The notes under the pieces were generated by a model. That model ran no database searches. It worked only from the letters and a program-made list of their open reading frames with translations, and was not told where the DNA came from. Of a stretch of DNA of 64,000 bases, positions 40,498-50,432 are shown one piece after another. This DNA is from Andalucia godoyi (taxonomy: Eukaryota; Discoba; Jakobea; Jakobida; Andaluciidae), in contig VRVR01000058.1 of NCBI GenBank assembly GCA_009859145.1, positions 23,135-87,134 of the forward strand, written 5' to 3'. The position numbers and the translations under genes are program-made. Each line of letters starts with the position of its first letter. The stretch's first letter is position 1.

Positions 40498-42275
40498 TTT
40501 GACTTGTCCTTTGACTTGTCCCGGTCCCGGTGCACGAATGCCTGGATGGCGGTGAACCGAGCCGACTGTTCCATGTCGCCGTGAATTCCCACGGCATTGA
40601 CACCTTTGAGAACGAGGAACGCATGCACGGCATCGACGAGCGGCTTCGATGAGCAAAACACGACGACCGGCGGCGCTGTCTTTTGCAGAGATTCGAGCAG
40701 TTTGGCAAGCCGCTTCAGAGAAACGTCAATTCCAAACGCCTTTACATTTTCTTCCTTGCTCGCGTTGGAGTTGGCGTTGACATTGGCGTTGGCATTGGCA
40801 TTTGGGTTCGCAGCTGCAACTTTGGTAGTCGCGAACGCATCGTACAACTCGGGAACAAGCTCAAACTCGTGCAAAATATGCGACGACACAAACCCGGATT
40901 TCTGCACGGTGATCGACACCAGCGATTTCCAGTTTTCCGGATTGTCCAATGGCCCCTCAGCCTCGCCAATTTCCATTCCCACTGCCATTCCCACTGCCAT
41001 TCCCACACCCTCGCTTGCGCGTGCTTCCTTGGTGCCGTCGTTGGAGCCATCGAGCTTGGAAATGACAGATGCAACAAGGTCGTGCGCGGCAGTCCGACAC
41101 ATGCGTGGCATCGTCGCCGAAAATAAAAGCATCTGAATCCCTCTTCCAAACATGCTACTGTTCCCTTTCGCGGCGGTCTCTCTTCTGCGCTTGATCTTTT
41201 CAGCGGTGATGGCTGCCATGATGTTTGATGTATCTTCTGCAAACTGCGAGTCAAGCATCCGATCTGCCTCGTCCATGCACACAATCTGCAGATTCGACAC
41301 GTTGATGAGTGACTCTGATATCATCGCGAGCAGCTTTCCCGGCGTCGCAATCACCACATCCAGACACGGCGAAGAACTCAGCACAGAAGTCGCGGCAGAC
41401 GCGACAGAATGATAATGACGAGGAGCAGGAGCACCAGAAGAAGGAGTCGAGTGGTAGTTTGAATTGATGTTCTGTGAGCCTCCCATTCTCAATCCAATGT
41501 CGATCTTGCGTGGGAGAAACTGCGCAATGGCCTCTGCAACGTGAAAGATCTGTCTGGAGAGCTCTCTGGATGGCGAAAGAATGAGCGCCAGCGGGCCTGT
41601 CCTGCTCTTTGGTCTTCGCGACCGCGGGCTGCGGCCAGAGTCTTCAAAGTGAACAAGGGCCAGAACACGCAGAAGTGCGGGCAACAAAAAGGCGAGGGTT
41701 TTTCCGGAGCCTGTGTATGCGACTCCAAGCACCGAATAGCCCGCGAGGATCGTCGGGATCGACAGCGCCTGGATCGACGACGGCTGCGTCAGCTTGAGAC
41801 ACGTCTCTTCAAGACCCGCGCTCGCATTTGGTTGGAACAGCGTCGACGGGTGCGGGGAGCCCGTCAGAAACGACAGCGCGCCCACCGGAAGACCCATCCA
41901 CTCGAACCGCAAAATCGGAGGCAGCATGACCGTACCTGCCGTAGTTGCCGTCGCGGACACCTCCAGATGAAGCCGAGCGAGAAGACTTCCGAAGTGGGGC
42001 TGCAGGGCTGTGTACAGCTGCGCAGGGTACGACCATCCCGTTCCGAAGTTCAAATGCGGAGTCTCCGACAGCGCAGCGGTGCTTTCTACAGTCGCTGAAC
42101 TGGGCGGGGTGTTCTTCTTCTTGGCCGGTGGCGGCGACTCAAGCTCATCCGCATAAGCATCAGCATGAGTCGCTGTTGGACGCACTGTCTTGTGCGACTG
42201 TAGTCGACTTCGGTATTTTTCCAGCGCCGCAGCCGCAGCGTCCGATAGTCGCTCCTTCGGCCCCTCGAAACTCAT
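40011..42275 (-). CDS. DEAD-box RNA helicase with C-terminal zinc knuckle (DDX41/Abstrakt-like)
   Basis: ATG at 42275 (MSFEGPKERLSDAA), 754 residues. The frame continues upstream to 42401 without another ATG. Helicase motifs in order: Q-motif (TQPSSIQALSIP), I (AYTGSGKT), Ia-like (SPSRELSRQ), GG (MGG), Ib (ATPGKLL), II (DEAD), III (SAT), V (VAAKGLDLP) and VI (HRAGRTARG). A CCHC zinc knuckle near the C-terminus (CIVCGGWGHTVAQC) with a preceding VPP is the pattern of DDX41/Abstrakt, a splicing-associated helicase that also acts as a nucleic-acid sensor in animals. The core is interrupted by low-complexity runs: GMAVGMAVGM, NANANANVNANSN, and a (DR)n run of about 8 units between motifs IV and V. 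Insertion of a charged repeat there is unusual for a conserved enzyme. Confidence 0.9.
40440..40512. repeat. In-frame hexanucleotide repeat (ctgtcc) coding Asp-Arg runs in the helicase
   Basis: About nine units, then two related gactt/tgtcc units, all in frame within the second helicase domain. Confidence 0.95.
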
Positions 42276-43649
42276 ACTGCAGTCGCCGTCGCTGTTGTCG
42301 TCGCTATTGTCGTCGCTGTTGTCGTCGCTATTGTCGTCGCTGTTGTCGTCGCTGTTGCTATTGTCGTCAGAACGCAGCCGAGGATAAACAGTAGTGTGCA
42401 AGAAACAAACCCAAACAAAAACACGACTTTCCCAAACTTCGGACTCGGGCTTGAGTCTGCGTCCTCATGGGCTTCGCTGACTTGATGCTAGCTCCAATCC
42501 CGAACTTTCCCGACTCGGCCTTGAGGACGGCACAGCACGCAATTCCGCATGATTCTTCCGCCTTTCGGGAGAGCGGAGCGGCGGAAGGAAGGAGCAGAGG
42601 CAGCCAACGACAGGTGAGCAATGACGACGTGCCGTGCAGAAGAGGCATCGATGCTGCCGCAGTGGTTCTACTCGCTTGCTGCCGTCGCCGGATCCGCGCT
42701 CCTGGTCTTTATTATCATGTCGCTGCTTCGAACCCCGACACCGACACTGACACTCACCCGCCCAAACAAGGTGTCCAAAAAACAATCATAGGGCTTGGGA
42801 ATGGGGATACTGGGATGGAGCGGCACAGAAGGAAATGCACCACAACGCTCGTAGTGGGAAACTCTGCAGTCTCAAGAGTCAAACGGCGAGGATTTTTATG
42901 CAACCGCGTACTGAGTGTACAACAGGTGTCTGTTTGCCGGATCTTTCATTCTGCACCAAAAGCACGCGCCTACATTCTACACTGAACATGCTGCATATCT
43001 ACGAATACACATGCATATTCAATCTTGCATCCCGTTGCCGCGAAGGGGATAGGCCCCCAACATGCCTCGCGGCGTTCTTCAGATAAATGCTCCGCGCTCC
43101 GTTCCCAATCTCGATCAATCTGTGAGCCACTTTCTCAGCGTGACACGTTGCTCCTGAGAAGGGTGCATTTTGATTCTGACGGCCCTGTATCGAGCGGCGT
43201 AGACGTAGGCGAATGCGTCGTCCCAGCGCACTCACGCCCATATTTGAATTAAAACGCGAAGCCAACGAATGATAGAATAGATGGCTACGGATGCTGCGTT
43301 AAAGAGTGTCGAAAATGCAGAGCCTGTGTCACCGGCTGAATTCTGGCCGAGCGTGCGTAAGCACGAATTCCCTGTAAAACAAATGTCGGCCAGTATCGAC
43401 CGTGTCTGTTTATGTATACTTCCGCATGCATGACAATGACGTGTCATTATTCAGCGGTCGATTGCATTTTTTACAATGAAAGAAAAGCAGCTTGACTTTT
43501 ATAATTATTATTTTTTAATACATTATTATTATTATTATTATTTTGATATATGAGAAATTGTTGGGCTGGTTGGATTTTTATTTGATTCCTCGGAACATTG
43601 AGCGATTTCGTAGCAGGACCGGGCATCAAGACTAGCTTGTGTGGGAGGC
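42276..43649. other. Divergent intergenic region
   Basis: About 1.4 kb. It contains the 12-bp repeat next to the helicase and an ATT-repeat, AT-rich stretch at about 43500-43545. No supported gene; frames around 42467-42985 are short and motif-free. Confidence 0.5.
42291..42367. repeat. 12-bp tandem repeat (gtcgtcgctgtt/att) upstream of the helicase ATG
   Basis: About six units. On the helicase strand they would read Asp-Asp-Asn-Ser, in frame with the helicase, but no ATG precedes them, so they probably lie in the 5' UTR or belong to an unseen 5' exon. Confidence 0.9.
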
Positions 43650-45182
43650 ATGAAGGCGAGTGAGGAGGAGAGAGGAAGAGACGCGGTGGTTCGGGTCGCG
43701 GTCATTGGAAGTGGGATTGCGGGTCTTGGGTGTGCGTGGCTGCTGGCGGATGAAGATGCGAGCTTAGAATCACGTGATGCAGGGAAGCAAGAGCGGAAGA
43801 AGCACGAGGTGACGATTTTTGAGGCGGCGGCAACGCTTGGGATGGATCAGCACTCGTTGACGGTGATGACGCCCGAGAGCGATGTCGGGGCTCGGATTGA
43901 TGTGCCGCTGCGGGTGTTTTCCGAGTCGTACTATCCGAATTTGGCGAATCTGTACACGCATACGGGAATTTCGTTCCAAGCGGAGAATTACGCATCCACG
44001 TTTGTGCATCCCGGTCGGACACCGCGGCCGTTCTTCCGTTATCGCAACCTGCTTTTGGTTGGTCGGCGCTATTCGGTGCCGTTTGTGCTGCTTCCGCTCT
44101 GGATTTGGCTTTCGTTCCCGGCGCTTCTGCACTTTTTACGACTGGTGCTCGACTATCTGCTTCTGTCGTTTGCGCTGCGGTTCCGGGCCTCGGCGGCGGC
44201 ACTTCACAGGAAAACGATCCGCGAGTGGATGGACGGCGTCGGGCTCTCGCGCACGTTCCAGGACGAGGTGCTTGTGCCCGCCGTGTCCATCATGTGCACA
44301 TGCAGCCGCGCAAGTGCCGAGCTGTATCCCGCTGAACTCATGGTGGACTATCTGCGGCGGCGCTCCATGGGCGGGGTGCGCCGCGTCGTCCTGGGCACCC
44401 GCGAGGTCGTAAAGCGGCTTTCGCGCAGCTGCCATGTCTCGACCAACATGCGGGTCACGCGCGTCGTCCGTCGCTCCTCGAGCTCCAAGTGGGCGGTCTT
44501 CTCGGACGCCGTAGGTTCAGAGGTGCAGGAGTTTGACCACGTGGTGTTTGCGACGCAGGCGTACGTGCCGCTGGCGGTGGTGGAGGGTCTTTCGGCCGAG
44601 GCACAGGCGGCTCTCCGGGGGTTTTCGTATGAGCGATCGACAGTCGTGGTGCACTCGGACCCGAAGTTGATGCCTGCGGACCGTGGAGACTGGTCGCCCG
44701 TGAATGTTTTTCTCGAGTCTGCGCCAACGGACTCGGCCCCAATGGCCACGATCTGGCTGAACAAGGCTGCTCCGTCCTGTTGCCGCGGAACTTCGATGGA
44801 CATTTTCCAGACTTGGAATCCACACCGCGAGCCCGAGCCAGGCCGTCTCCACAGTTCCGCGTTTGTCGACAGACCCGTGCACTCTGTGGCGTCTCTCGAC
44901 GCAATCACCAGCCTCCAGTCCCCTCTTGTTCAGGGCGCCAATGGACTGTGGTTCGCGGGCTCCCACACCCTCCGCGGCGTTCCGCTCCTCGAGTCCGCCG
45001 TCCTCTCCGGTCTGCTTGTCGCCGAGTCCATTTCCCACCAGACCAGACGCCGGCCGTGGGCAACAACACACACACGGGAAGCATCGTCCGCCCGCCATTC
45101 CGCGTGCCGTCTTCCATGGTGGGCGGTCCTTCTCGCCGCCTGGGTCCTTGCGTCCTTTGCCTTTTCCGACCACCAGCTCTGA
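43650..45182 (+). CDS. Membrane-associated FAD-dependent oxidoreductase (amine-oxidase/COG2907-like)
   Basis: ATG at 43650 (MKASEEERGRDAVV), 510 residues; the frame opens three codons earlier with GTG. The N-terminal dinucleotide-binding motif is VAVIGSGIAGLGCAWLLA, with the acidic residue in EVTIFEAAATLGMD about 45 residues later. The span 'RIDVPLRVFSESYYPNLANLY' is typical of predicted NAD/FAD-binding proteins near amine oxidases and phytoene desaturases. The C-terminal FAD signature is LWFAGSHTLRGVPLLESAVLSG. A hydrophobic patch at about 140-185 (SVPFVLLPLWIWLSFPALL) and a final helix (WWAVLLAAWVLASFAF) suggest membrane attachment. The substrate is unknown. High GC and strong codon bias leave long antisense shadow frames. 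A possible polyadenylation motif aataaa lies 3' near 45230. Confidence 0.8.
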   Translation: MKASEEERGRDAVVRVAVIGSGIAGLGCAWLLADEDASLESRDAGKQERKKHEVTIFEAAATLGMDQHSLTVMTPESDVGARIDVPLRVFSESYYPNLANLYTHTGISFQAENYASTFVHPGRTPRPFFRYRNLLLVGRRYSVPFVLLPLWIWLSFPALLHFLRLVLDYLLLSFALRFRASAAALHRKTIREWMDGVGLSRTFQDEVLVPAVSIMCTCSRASAELYPAELMVDYLRRRSMGGVRRVVLGTREVVKRLSRSCHVSTNMRVTRVVRRSSSSKWAVFSDAVGSEVQEFDHVVFATQAYVPLAVVEGLSAEAQAALRGFSYERSTVVVHSDPKLMPADRGDWSPVNVFLESAPTDSAPMATIWLNKAAPSCCRGTSMDIFQTWNPHREPEPGRLHSSAFVDRPVHSVASLDAITSLQSPLVQGANGLWFAGSHTLRGVPLLESAVLSGLLVAESISHQTRRRPWATTHTREASSARHSACRLPWWAVLLAAWVLASFAFSDHQL

Positions 45183-45513
45183 GTTCTGAGTTCTAACCCT
45201 CGTGCCAAGCCGAGCGGAGCCACAAATGGTAATAAAGTCCAACTCCCTATAACCCATGCCCCTACATCGCATGTCCTGAGTTACGAGTTGCGAGTTGTGA
45301 ACTGAGCAGCGAGCTGATGTAGGGCCCCCGAAGCTTTCGGTGGCTGGGCGTGTGTGAGCAGATGCATGCGGTCTGCTGTCTACAGGCTGCATTGTGCATC
45401 GCACTGCGGTTGCGTCATATTCAGCACGTTTGTTCTCGCTTGTCACATCTTTTGCAGAGGAGGGCAAAAGACGGTGATAAGTGGGTTTTTGGGGGAGAGT
45501 TTGCAGGCTGACT
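45183..45513. other. Intergenic spacer
   Basis: 331 bp with scattered gagttctgagttctaa / gagttacgagttgcgag short repeats resembling the 7-bp repeats upstream of other genes. No gene seen. Confidence 0.5.
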
Positions 45514-48500
45514 ATGGAGCTGCTGTTTTCGGGAGTGAGCAAGCTAGTTGATCTTTCGATTGAAGGTGCGATACGGTACATTAAAGAATGGCGGGAGGAG
45601 CGCAAGTACTGGCGTTCTGGAGTGCTGCAGGACGTGGACGGGATCCTGTCCCTGTGTGATTCTTTGGACATAATCTGCAATCGCGCGATTGTGCTTGCGG
45701 CAATGATTCCGTCGGACATGGTGGGCTCAAATGGCGTCGCACAGGACTTCATTGAGACGATTTCTGCGGTGAACACATGGGTCGGCGAGGTGATCGAGTA
45801 CGTCCGATCGACGGTGGTTCCGGGACTCGAAGATTCGCAGCGTCCCGGGAAGTATGCGTCGGCAGAAGTGAAGAAGTTCCGGCTGAGCGTGGTGCAGTTT
45901 ATCAAGGAGGCCAAGGAGAAAGTCGGCGATCTGGACTCGCTGATGGACAAACAAGGCAAGCTGTTGAGCACTTCGATGGAGATCTCAATGGCCGCATCGC
46001 TGCATGGCATTGAAGCGGCGCTGGTTCGCAATGCTGCGGCGACCTCGGAGCAAATGGCTGTCTTCATGCATGATCTTTCCGAGATCTGCAAGGCTCGGTT
46101 CTGCGAACCCTTCGACACGAATTCGAGTTCCTTTTCCAGTCCCAGTGCGAATGCGAGTGCGTATGGATATTACTGCGCACAGCAAGCGCAGCTCAAGGAA
46201 GAAGCGAGGCTGGAAAGGCTGTACGAGGTATTTTTGGACAGCAGGTGTGCAATGGCCCTGCCGCAGTGTTTGCGTGTCAGAACCGAGGACTTTGCTCAAT
46301 CAGCACAAAAGAAAGGCGTCGGTAAGGACCCGTATTTCCTTCATGAACTCATCGTCAACGTTCCGATTTCACGTTACGCACAAGGAGAGGACGATGGTGG
46401 TGCAGATGGCTGTGGCGCCCAAGTTGGGTGCTTTGACTATTTTCTGCGGCTGATGGCTGCTCCGGACGCTTTTCGTGTGATGCTGTTCGGTGGTCCGGGT
46501 TTCGGGAAATCATCGACTGTTCGCATTCTGTCTGCGATCTGCTTCATTACAGGATCGCATCGTTGCGGCCCGACAGGGATGAATGCAGGTGCATTCGCAC
46601 GCTTGAATCCAGCGATGGATCCACAGGAAGTGCTGCAATCGATTCTGCGTCGCATCGGAAAATCAGCACTGGAAGCCACACCGGATCACGACGGTCTTGT
46701 TGCCCGCAGAACGGTGATTTCGCTGGCATGCAAGCAAGTAGACGCCGCACTGCGGTCAGCCGGTACTGTGGACGTGCCGCGCTATGACATTGTGCGAAAT
46801 CTGGTTGCGAACAGGATGGTCGATGAAGGAAGGGCGTCGGAGCTGCCTTCCGACCGAGCTGGCCTCCGGTCGTTTCTGGACCGGTACTTTTGTAACCACC
46901 CCTCGTTGCTGATCCTCGATGGATTCGACGAAATTCCAAGTGACCGCCGTGACGAATGCAAGGACGCCATCCAGGTCTTCTTGCAAAACTTCCCATGCAT
47001 GTCGTGCATTGTAACTTGTCGACCAGTCGTTCTGAGAGATGACGATGCTGTGCAGAGTTTTGTCCGTGATCTCCGGTTTACGCCTGTGGAGCTTCACGAA
47101 TTGCACGATGCATCTCTGCTGCGGCAGTATGCGACTGCGTTGCTGTGCAAAGTCTACAATGTAGGAGAGAAGGACTCTGCGACGCCGTCAGACGCAATCT
47201 CTGCATTTCTCGGCGATATTGAAGATACAATTCAAGAATCGAGCTTGTCCCGCGGGTTTTTCCATGTCGCCATGGTCACAAATCTCGTGGTGAGCGGACA
47301 ACGCAGATGCCGGTCCAAACCCGAAATATTTTACCAGTATGTGCAGAGCATTGTCGATCGTGAGGCGTTGAAGATAAAAGACGCGGTAACGATGCCAGGG
47401 GGCACTGGAAGCGATGAAGGCCGTTCGTCCGCGTCGATGTCCTCTTTTGTTCCGAATTCCGAGTCGCTTACGAAGATCATTCGTGTATTTCACGACTGCT
47501 GCGGTGCGTTGCTTACGCTTCTGCGGCTGCTGACAGGAGACACGGTCAAGTTCTTTTTCAAGGAAGAAGGCTTGGGGTTCAACGTCACGGAGAGGATGAT
47601 GCATCATGCAGTGCGCTCGATTCTCGGAGACCGCTGTTGCGATGTGAACGTGCAAGCAATCGTGGACATCTGCGAGCAGCAGTTTCGCCTGCTTGTTCCA
47701 CGTGATTCGGAGACCATCCAATTCTGCATTGACGCCTTTCGAGACTACTTTGCAGCTGATTTCCTGATGCATTTTGCACATTCTGCGTCGGACACAAATT
47801 GCTTTTCCGCTTCCAACTTACAGGATCCATCGGGAATCCGTGCGGTCTTTCGAGAAATCGCGAGATCGAGTCTCACGCATGATCTGTTTTTGTTTCTTTT
47901 TGGCGGCGCGGTCTTCCAGATGGTGTGCAGAAATCCGACGACCATGGTGCAAATCCTGGACGAAAACAACGATGCGCAAGCACTGTCCTTTTCAGGCTGT
48001 TTTGCTACCTATCGACTGCTGCAAGCTCTCCATGCGTCGTTACCGACCAAGATTTGCGAACCGCTGCAGATGGTTCTTGTTGCGGCACTCGCAGAGGACA
48101 GGTGTACAAGTTCGGTTGTTTTGTGCTTCCCATTTGCACTCCATGGCTTTGCGATCACTGCAGTTCCTGCCTCGTTTCCTGCCCCGTTGCCGCCGCAGCT
48201 GGAATCGGAGAAGTTCAGCAGCGAGTCTGTTGGCCATGTTCTGAGTCGCATTTTGCGCCAGTCAATGCTTGTGCGAGGCGACGATGGTTCGCTGAGGAAT
48301 TCGTGGATTGCGCATCCCAAGACTCAGGAGCTGTTCGAAGAGGTTGTGAATGCCAGCGGCAGGCTGTCGAGCAGCCAAGTCAGGCAGCTGCTTGGAGCCA
48401 GTGTGGATGTTGCAAAGAAGAGCCGATTTGTGGTGTTCGCTGCCCTTGCAGCCTTGTGCAAGTTCACCGAGAACGCCTTCTTCGACACGTTTACGTTTTT

Positions 48501-48756
48501 GCGAATGAATGAACTCCGAAGTGTGCTCCAACGATGGATTCCCAAAGACATTGTCGAAAGCTTCGACGTCTCTGTGGATGCCGTCTCTCTTGTCCCCACA
48601 CGCTCCATGCTATCTTTTCCCGCATTCGTCTCGTGCTTCGGCGCCTCTGTTCTGCACTGCACACCACTACAAGAAGCCGGATTTTCTACCGAACGGCCCG
48701 TATCTGATGTAGAACTCCATGAATTTCAACGCGTGTGGGGCAACCTCTGTAGTTAG
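45514..48756 (+). CDS. Large NACHT-type STAND P-loop ATPase (NLR-like)
   Basis: ATG at 45514 (MELLFSGVSKLVDLSIEG), 1080 residues; the frame opens at 45481 with GTG. Residues 1-290 are all-helical with no cysteine-rich or kinase motif (EGAIRYIKEWREERKYW at the start). The ATPase follows: Walker A LFGGPGFGKSST with Lys 332, Walker B LLILDGFDEIP (Asp 469, with the small-residue-Asp-Glu extension typical of NACHT), and the sensor-like IVTCRPV near 500. A winged-helix-like part follows and then the phrase CIDAFRDYFAADFLMHF, matching the FxxYFxA/L element seen downstream of NACHT domains. The last 300 residues are helical and repeat-poor, without LRR, WD40 or ankyrin repeats. STAND ATPases switch from closed to oligomeric states on ligand binding in immunity or cell death. 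Role here inferred. Confidence 0.85.
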   Translation: MELLFSGVSKLVDLSIEGAIRYIKEWREERKYWRSGVLQDVDGILSLCDSLDIICNRAIVLAAMIPSDMVGSNGVAQDFIETISAVNTWVGEVIEYVRSTVVPGLEDSQRPGKYASAEVKKFRLSVVQFIKEAKEKVGDLDSLMDKQGKLLSTSMEISMAASLHGIEAALVRNAAATSEQMAVFMHDLSEICKARFCEPFDTNSSSFSSPSANASAYGYYCAQQAQLKEEARLERLYEVFLDSRCAMALPQCLRVRTEDFAQSAQKKGVGKDPYFLHELIVNVPISRYAQGEDDGGADGCGAQVGCFDYFLRLMAAPDAFRVMLFGGPGFGKSSTVRILSAICFITGSHRCGPTGMNAGAFARLNPAMDPQEVLQSILRRIGKSALEATPDHDGLVARRTVISLACKQVDAALRSAGTVDVPRYDIVRNLVANRMVDEGRASELPSDRAGLRSFLDRYFCNHPSLLILDGFDEIPSDRRDECKDAIQVFLQNFPCMSCIVTCRPVVLRDDDAVQSFVRDLRFTPVELHELHDASLLRQYATALLCKVYNVGEKDSATPSDAISAFLGDIEDTIQESSLSRGFFHVAMVTNLVVSGQRRCRSKPEIFYQYVQSIVDREALKIKDAVTMPGGTGSDEGRSSASMSSFVPNSESLTKIIRVFHDCCGALLTLLRLLTGDTVKFFFKEEGLGFNVTERMMHHAVRSILGDRCCDVNVQAIVDICEQQFRLLVPRDSETIQFCIDAFRDYFAADFLMHFAHSASDTNCFSASNLQDPSGIRAVFREIARSSLTHDLFLFLFGGAVFQMVCRNPTTMVQILDENNDAQALSFSGCFATYRLLQALHASLPTKICEPLQMVLVAALAEDRCTSSVVLCFPFALHGFAITAVPASFPAPLPPQLESEKFSSESVGHVLSRILRQSMLVRGDDGSLRNSWIAHPKTQELFEEVVNASGRLSSSQVRQLLGASVDVAKKSRFVVFAALAALCKFTENAFFDTFTFLRMNELRSVLQRWIPKDIVESFDVSVDAVSLVPTRSMLSFPAFVSCFGASVLHCTPLQEAGFSTERPVSDVELHEFQRVWGNLCS

Positions 48757-48874
48757 ACCGGGGTTTCTTTTTATAGTCTTTCAGCTTCCGAGTATTCTCA
48801 ATTGTGATTTTTGTACTCTCTCATCCCCATTTCTTTGACTTGCCGCCGCCCCCCCCCTTCTCGAAAGATATTTG
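48757..48874. other. Short spacer with C-rich and T-rich tracts
   Basis: Only 118 bp separate the STAND ATPase stop from the BPI-like start. A poly-C run lies at 48848-48857 just before the start. Close head-to-tail spacing, no operon implied. Confidence 0.5.
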
Positions 48875-50311
48875 ATGATGTGGCTCAGAAACTTGTTGTT
48901 TTCGCTTGCTTTGTTGCTGGGTGTTGATGCACTTGCTGCCGCGGCGCAGGCGACCCCGTCTGTGCGAATTGCGCTGACGCAGAACGCATTTGGAAAGTTT
49001 GTGGATGGAATTGTCCCTGCTGTAGCGGGAGCTCTGCAAGGGTCGACGTTTCCCGACTACCGCACTTCCGAGTCGGGGTTTGACATTGCTGTGACGTCGG
49101 TTCGTTTACAGACGTTTTCGGTCCCGGACTTTACGGCTGTGCTGCTGGCGAATGGAAATGTGCAGGTTTCTCTGCATCTGGACATCATGGTGACTGCACA
49201 CTACGACATCAACCATGGTGGATTCCCAAAGATGCATACGTCGGGAGACATCAATGCTGGAGCTGCAAATGGTCATTTCACGGTTGTGATTGACTTGCAG
49301 GACAATGCGGGACATCTGCAAGTCTCCATTGCGTCGGCGTCGACGGACATTGGGACGTTTGAGCTGAAGATCACCGGCGGGCTTGTGCAAGAGCTTGTGT
49401 CGTTCCTGGTGGATATTTTCAACAAGTGGCTCCAGCCCCCAGTCAACAACGCCATCAACAATGCACTCACTGGATCGGCCAGCCAGGCTGTGCAGCGCGC
49501 GACAGCGTCGTATCCCGAGCAAGTCAGCATTGCCAGCGGGGTCCAAATCAGCTATGCGCTCACGGGTGCGGTGGATGAGAACCCTCAGATTCTGTCGATT
49601 CCAGCTTCGGGCGCGGTAGTTGGGCCAGGAGGGCTTGTGCCTCCGTTCCGTCCCGCCGTGATGCCTGCTGTTCTCGATACGGCCCACATGTTCCAGGTGC
49701 TCATTTCCGACTACTTGTGGAACTCGGTAGCGTGGATTTACACGCAGGAAAAGCTGCTTCAGAAGGACATCACGATCCAGGATGACCAGAATCTCAACAC
49801 CACACGGTGGAGTTTGTTGCTGCCAAACGTGAAGTCGCTGTGTCCAAATGCCTGGTGCCCGATGGAAGTCATTTCTGGCATTTTTCCGAACAGCGCACCG
49901 ACGTTTACACTTTCTGCAGCGAGTGGAATGATGCTGAATGTGCCGCTGCAGATGGATTTTGTCGTGGATAAGCCAGACGGCACAAAGGCGCCGGCATTTT
50001 CTCTGCAAATCTCCTTGGATCTCGTGTCTAAAGTCTCCGTGAAGAACCCGCAGACACTCCAGATTGAGTTTACGTACTTTGACATTGCCATCAAGGTTCT
50101 TGCATCGCCCATTGGCCCATTTGACCCAACCATCATCAACGACGCGCTCAAGGAACTCTGCAATCAAGTCATTGTCCCGTTTGCAAATCAAATCGCCGCT
50201 GCCGGTCTTCCGATCCCGGTTGTCAATGGCATTTCCTTTGCCAACCCAGCAGTTGTCATTGCAGATGGATACCTTGCAGTTGCCACGGATATTTCTTACA
50301 CTCCTAATTAG
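48875..50311 (+). CDS. Secreted BPI/LBP/PLUNC-type (TULIP) lipid-binding protein
   Basis: ATG at 48875 (MMWLRNLLFSLALLLGVDAL signal peptide), 478 residues; the frame opens one codon earlier with TTG. The body has the two-barrel layout of bactericidal/permeability-increasing proteins. Examples are RIALTQNAFGKFVDGIVP at the start, SGDINAGAANGHFTVVIDLQDNAGHLQVSIA, 'LQPPVNNAINNALTG' and later 'DALKELCNQVIVPFANQIAAAGLPIP'. Size matches BPI/LBP (about 450-480). The family binds lipopolysaccharide or other lipids. A bacterivorous or defended protist could use it against Gram-negative bacteria, but lipid transport is equally possible. It follows the STAND ATPase gene by 118 bp. Confidence 0.85.
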   Translation: MMWLRNLLFSLALLLGVDALAAAAQATPSVRIALTQNAFGKFVDGIVPAVAGALQGSTFPDYRTSESGFDIAVTSVRLQTFSVPDFTAVLLANGNVQVSLHLDIMVTAHYDINHGGFPKMHTSGDINAGAANGHFTVVIDLQDNAGHLQVSIASASTDIGTFELKITGGLVQELVSFLVDIFNKWLQPPVNNAINNALTGSASQAVQRATASYPEQVSIASGVQISYALTGAVDENPQILSIPASGAVVGPGGLVPPFRPAVMPAVLDTAHMFQVLISDYLWNSVAWIYTQEKLLQKDITIQDDQNLNTTRWSLLLPNVKSLCPNAWCPMEVISGIFPNSAPTFTLSAASGMMLNVPLQMDFVVDKPDGTKAPAFSLQISLDLVSKVSVKNPQTLQIEFTYFDIAIKVLASPIGPFDPTIINDALKELCNQVIVPFANQIAAAGLPIPVVNGISFANPAVVIADGYLAVATDISYTPN

Positions 50312-50432
50312 CCGGAGAGCAAAGCGGGCTGGTAGGGGATGCGTGTGTATGGGGACGGGGTGGGGAGATGGGAAAGGCGGGGAGGATGTTGTAACTTACA
50401 AACCCAATTTTGTTTCGCATCGCACGAAAAGA

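Noticed and set aside
44517-46118. 533-codon minus-strand frame opposite the FAD and NACHT genes
   Set aside because: It is the antisense shadow of two strongly coding genes and bridges their spacer; no family motifs.
45514-50311. NACHT plus BPI genes as bacterial contamination
   Set aside because: They sit in contiguous sequence between clearly eukaryotic genes, lack operon features, and BPI/LBP proteins with signal peptides are eukaryotic.
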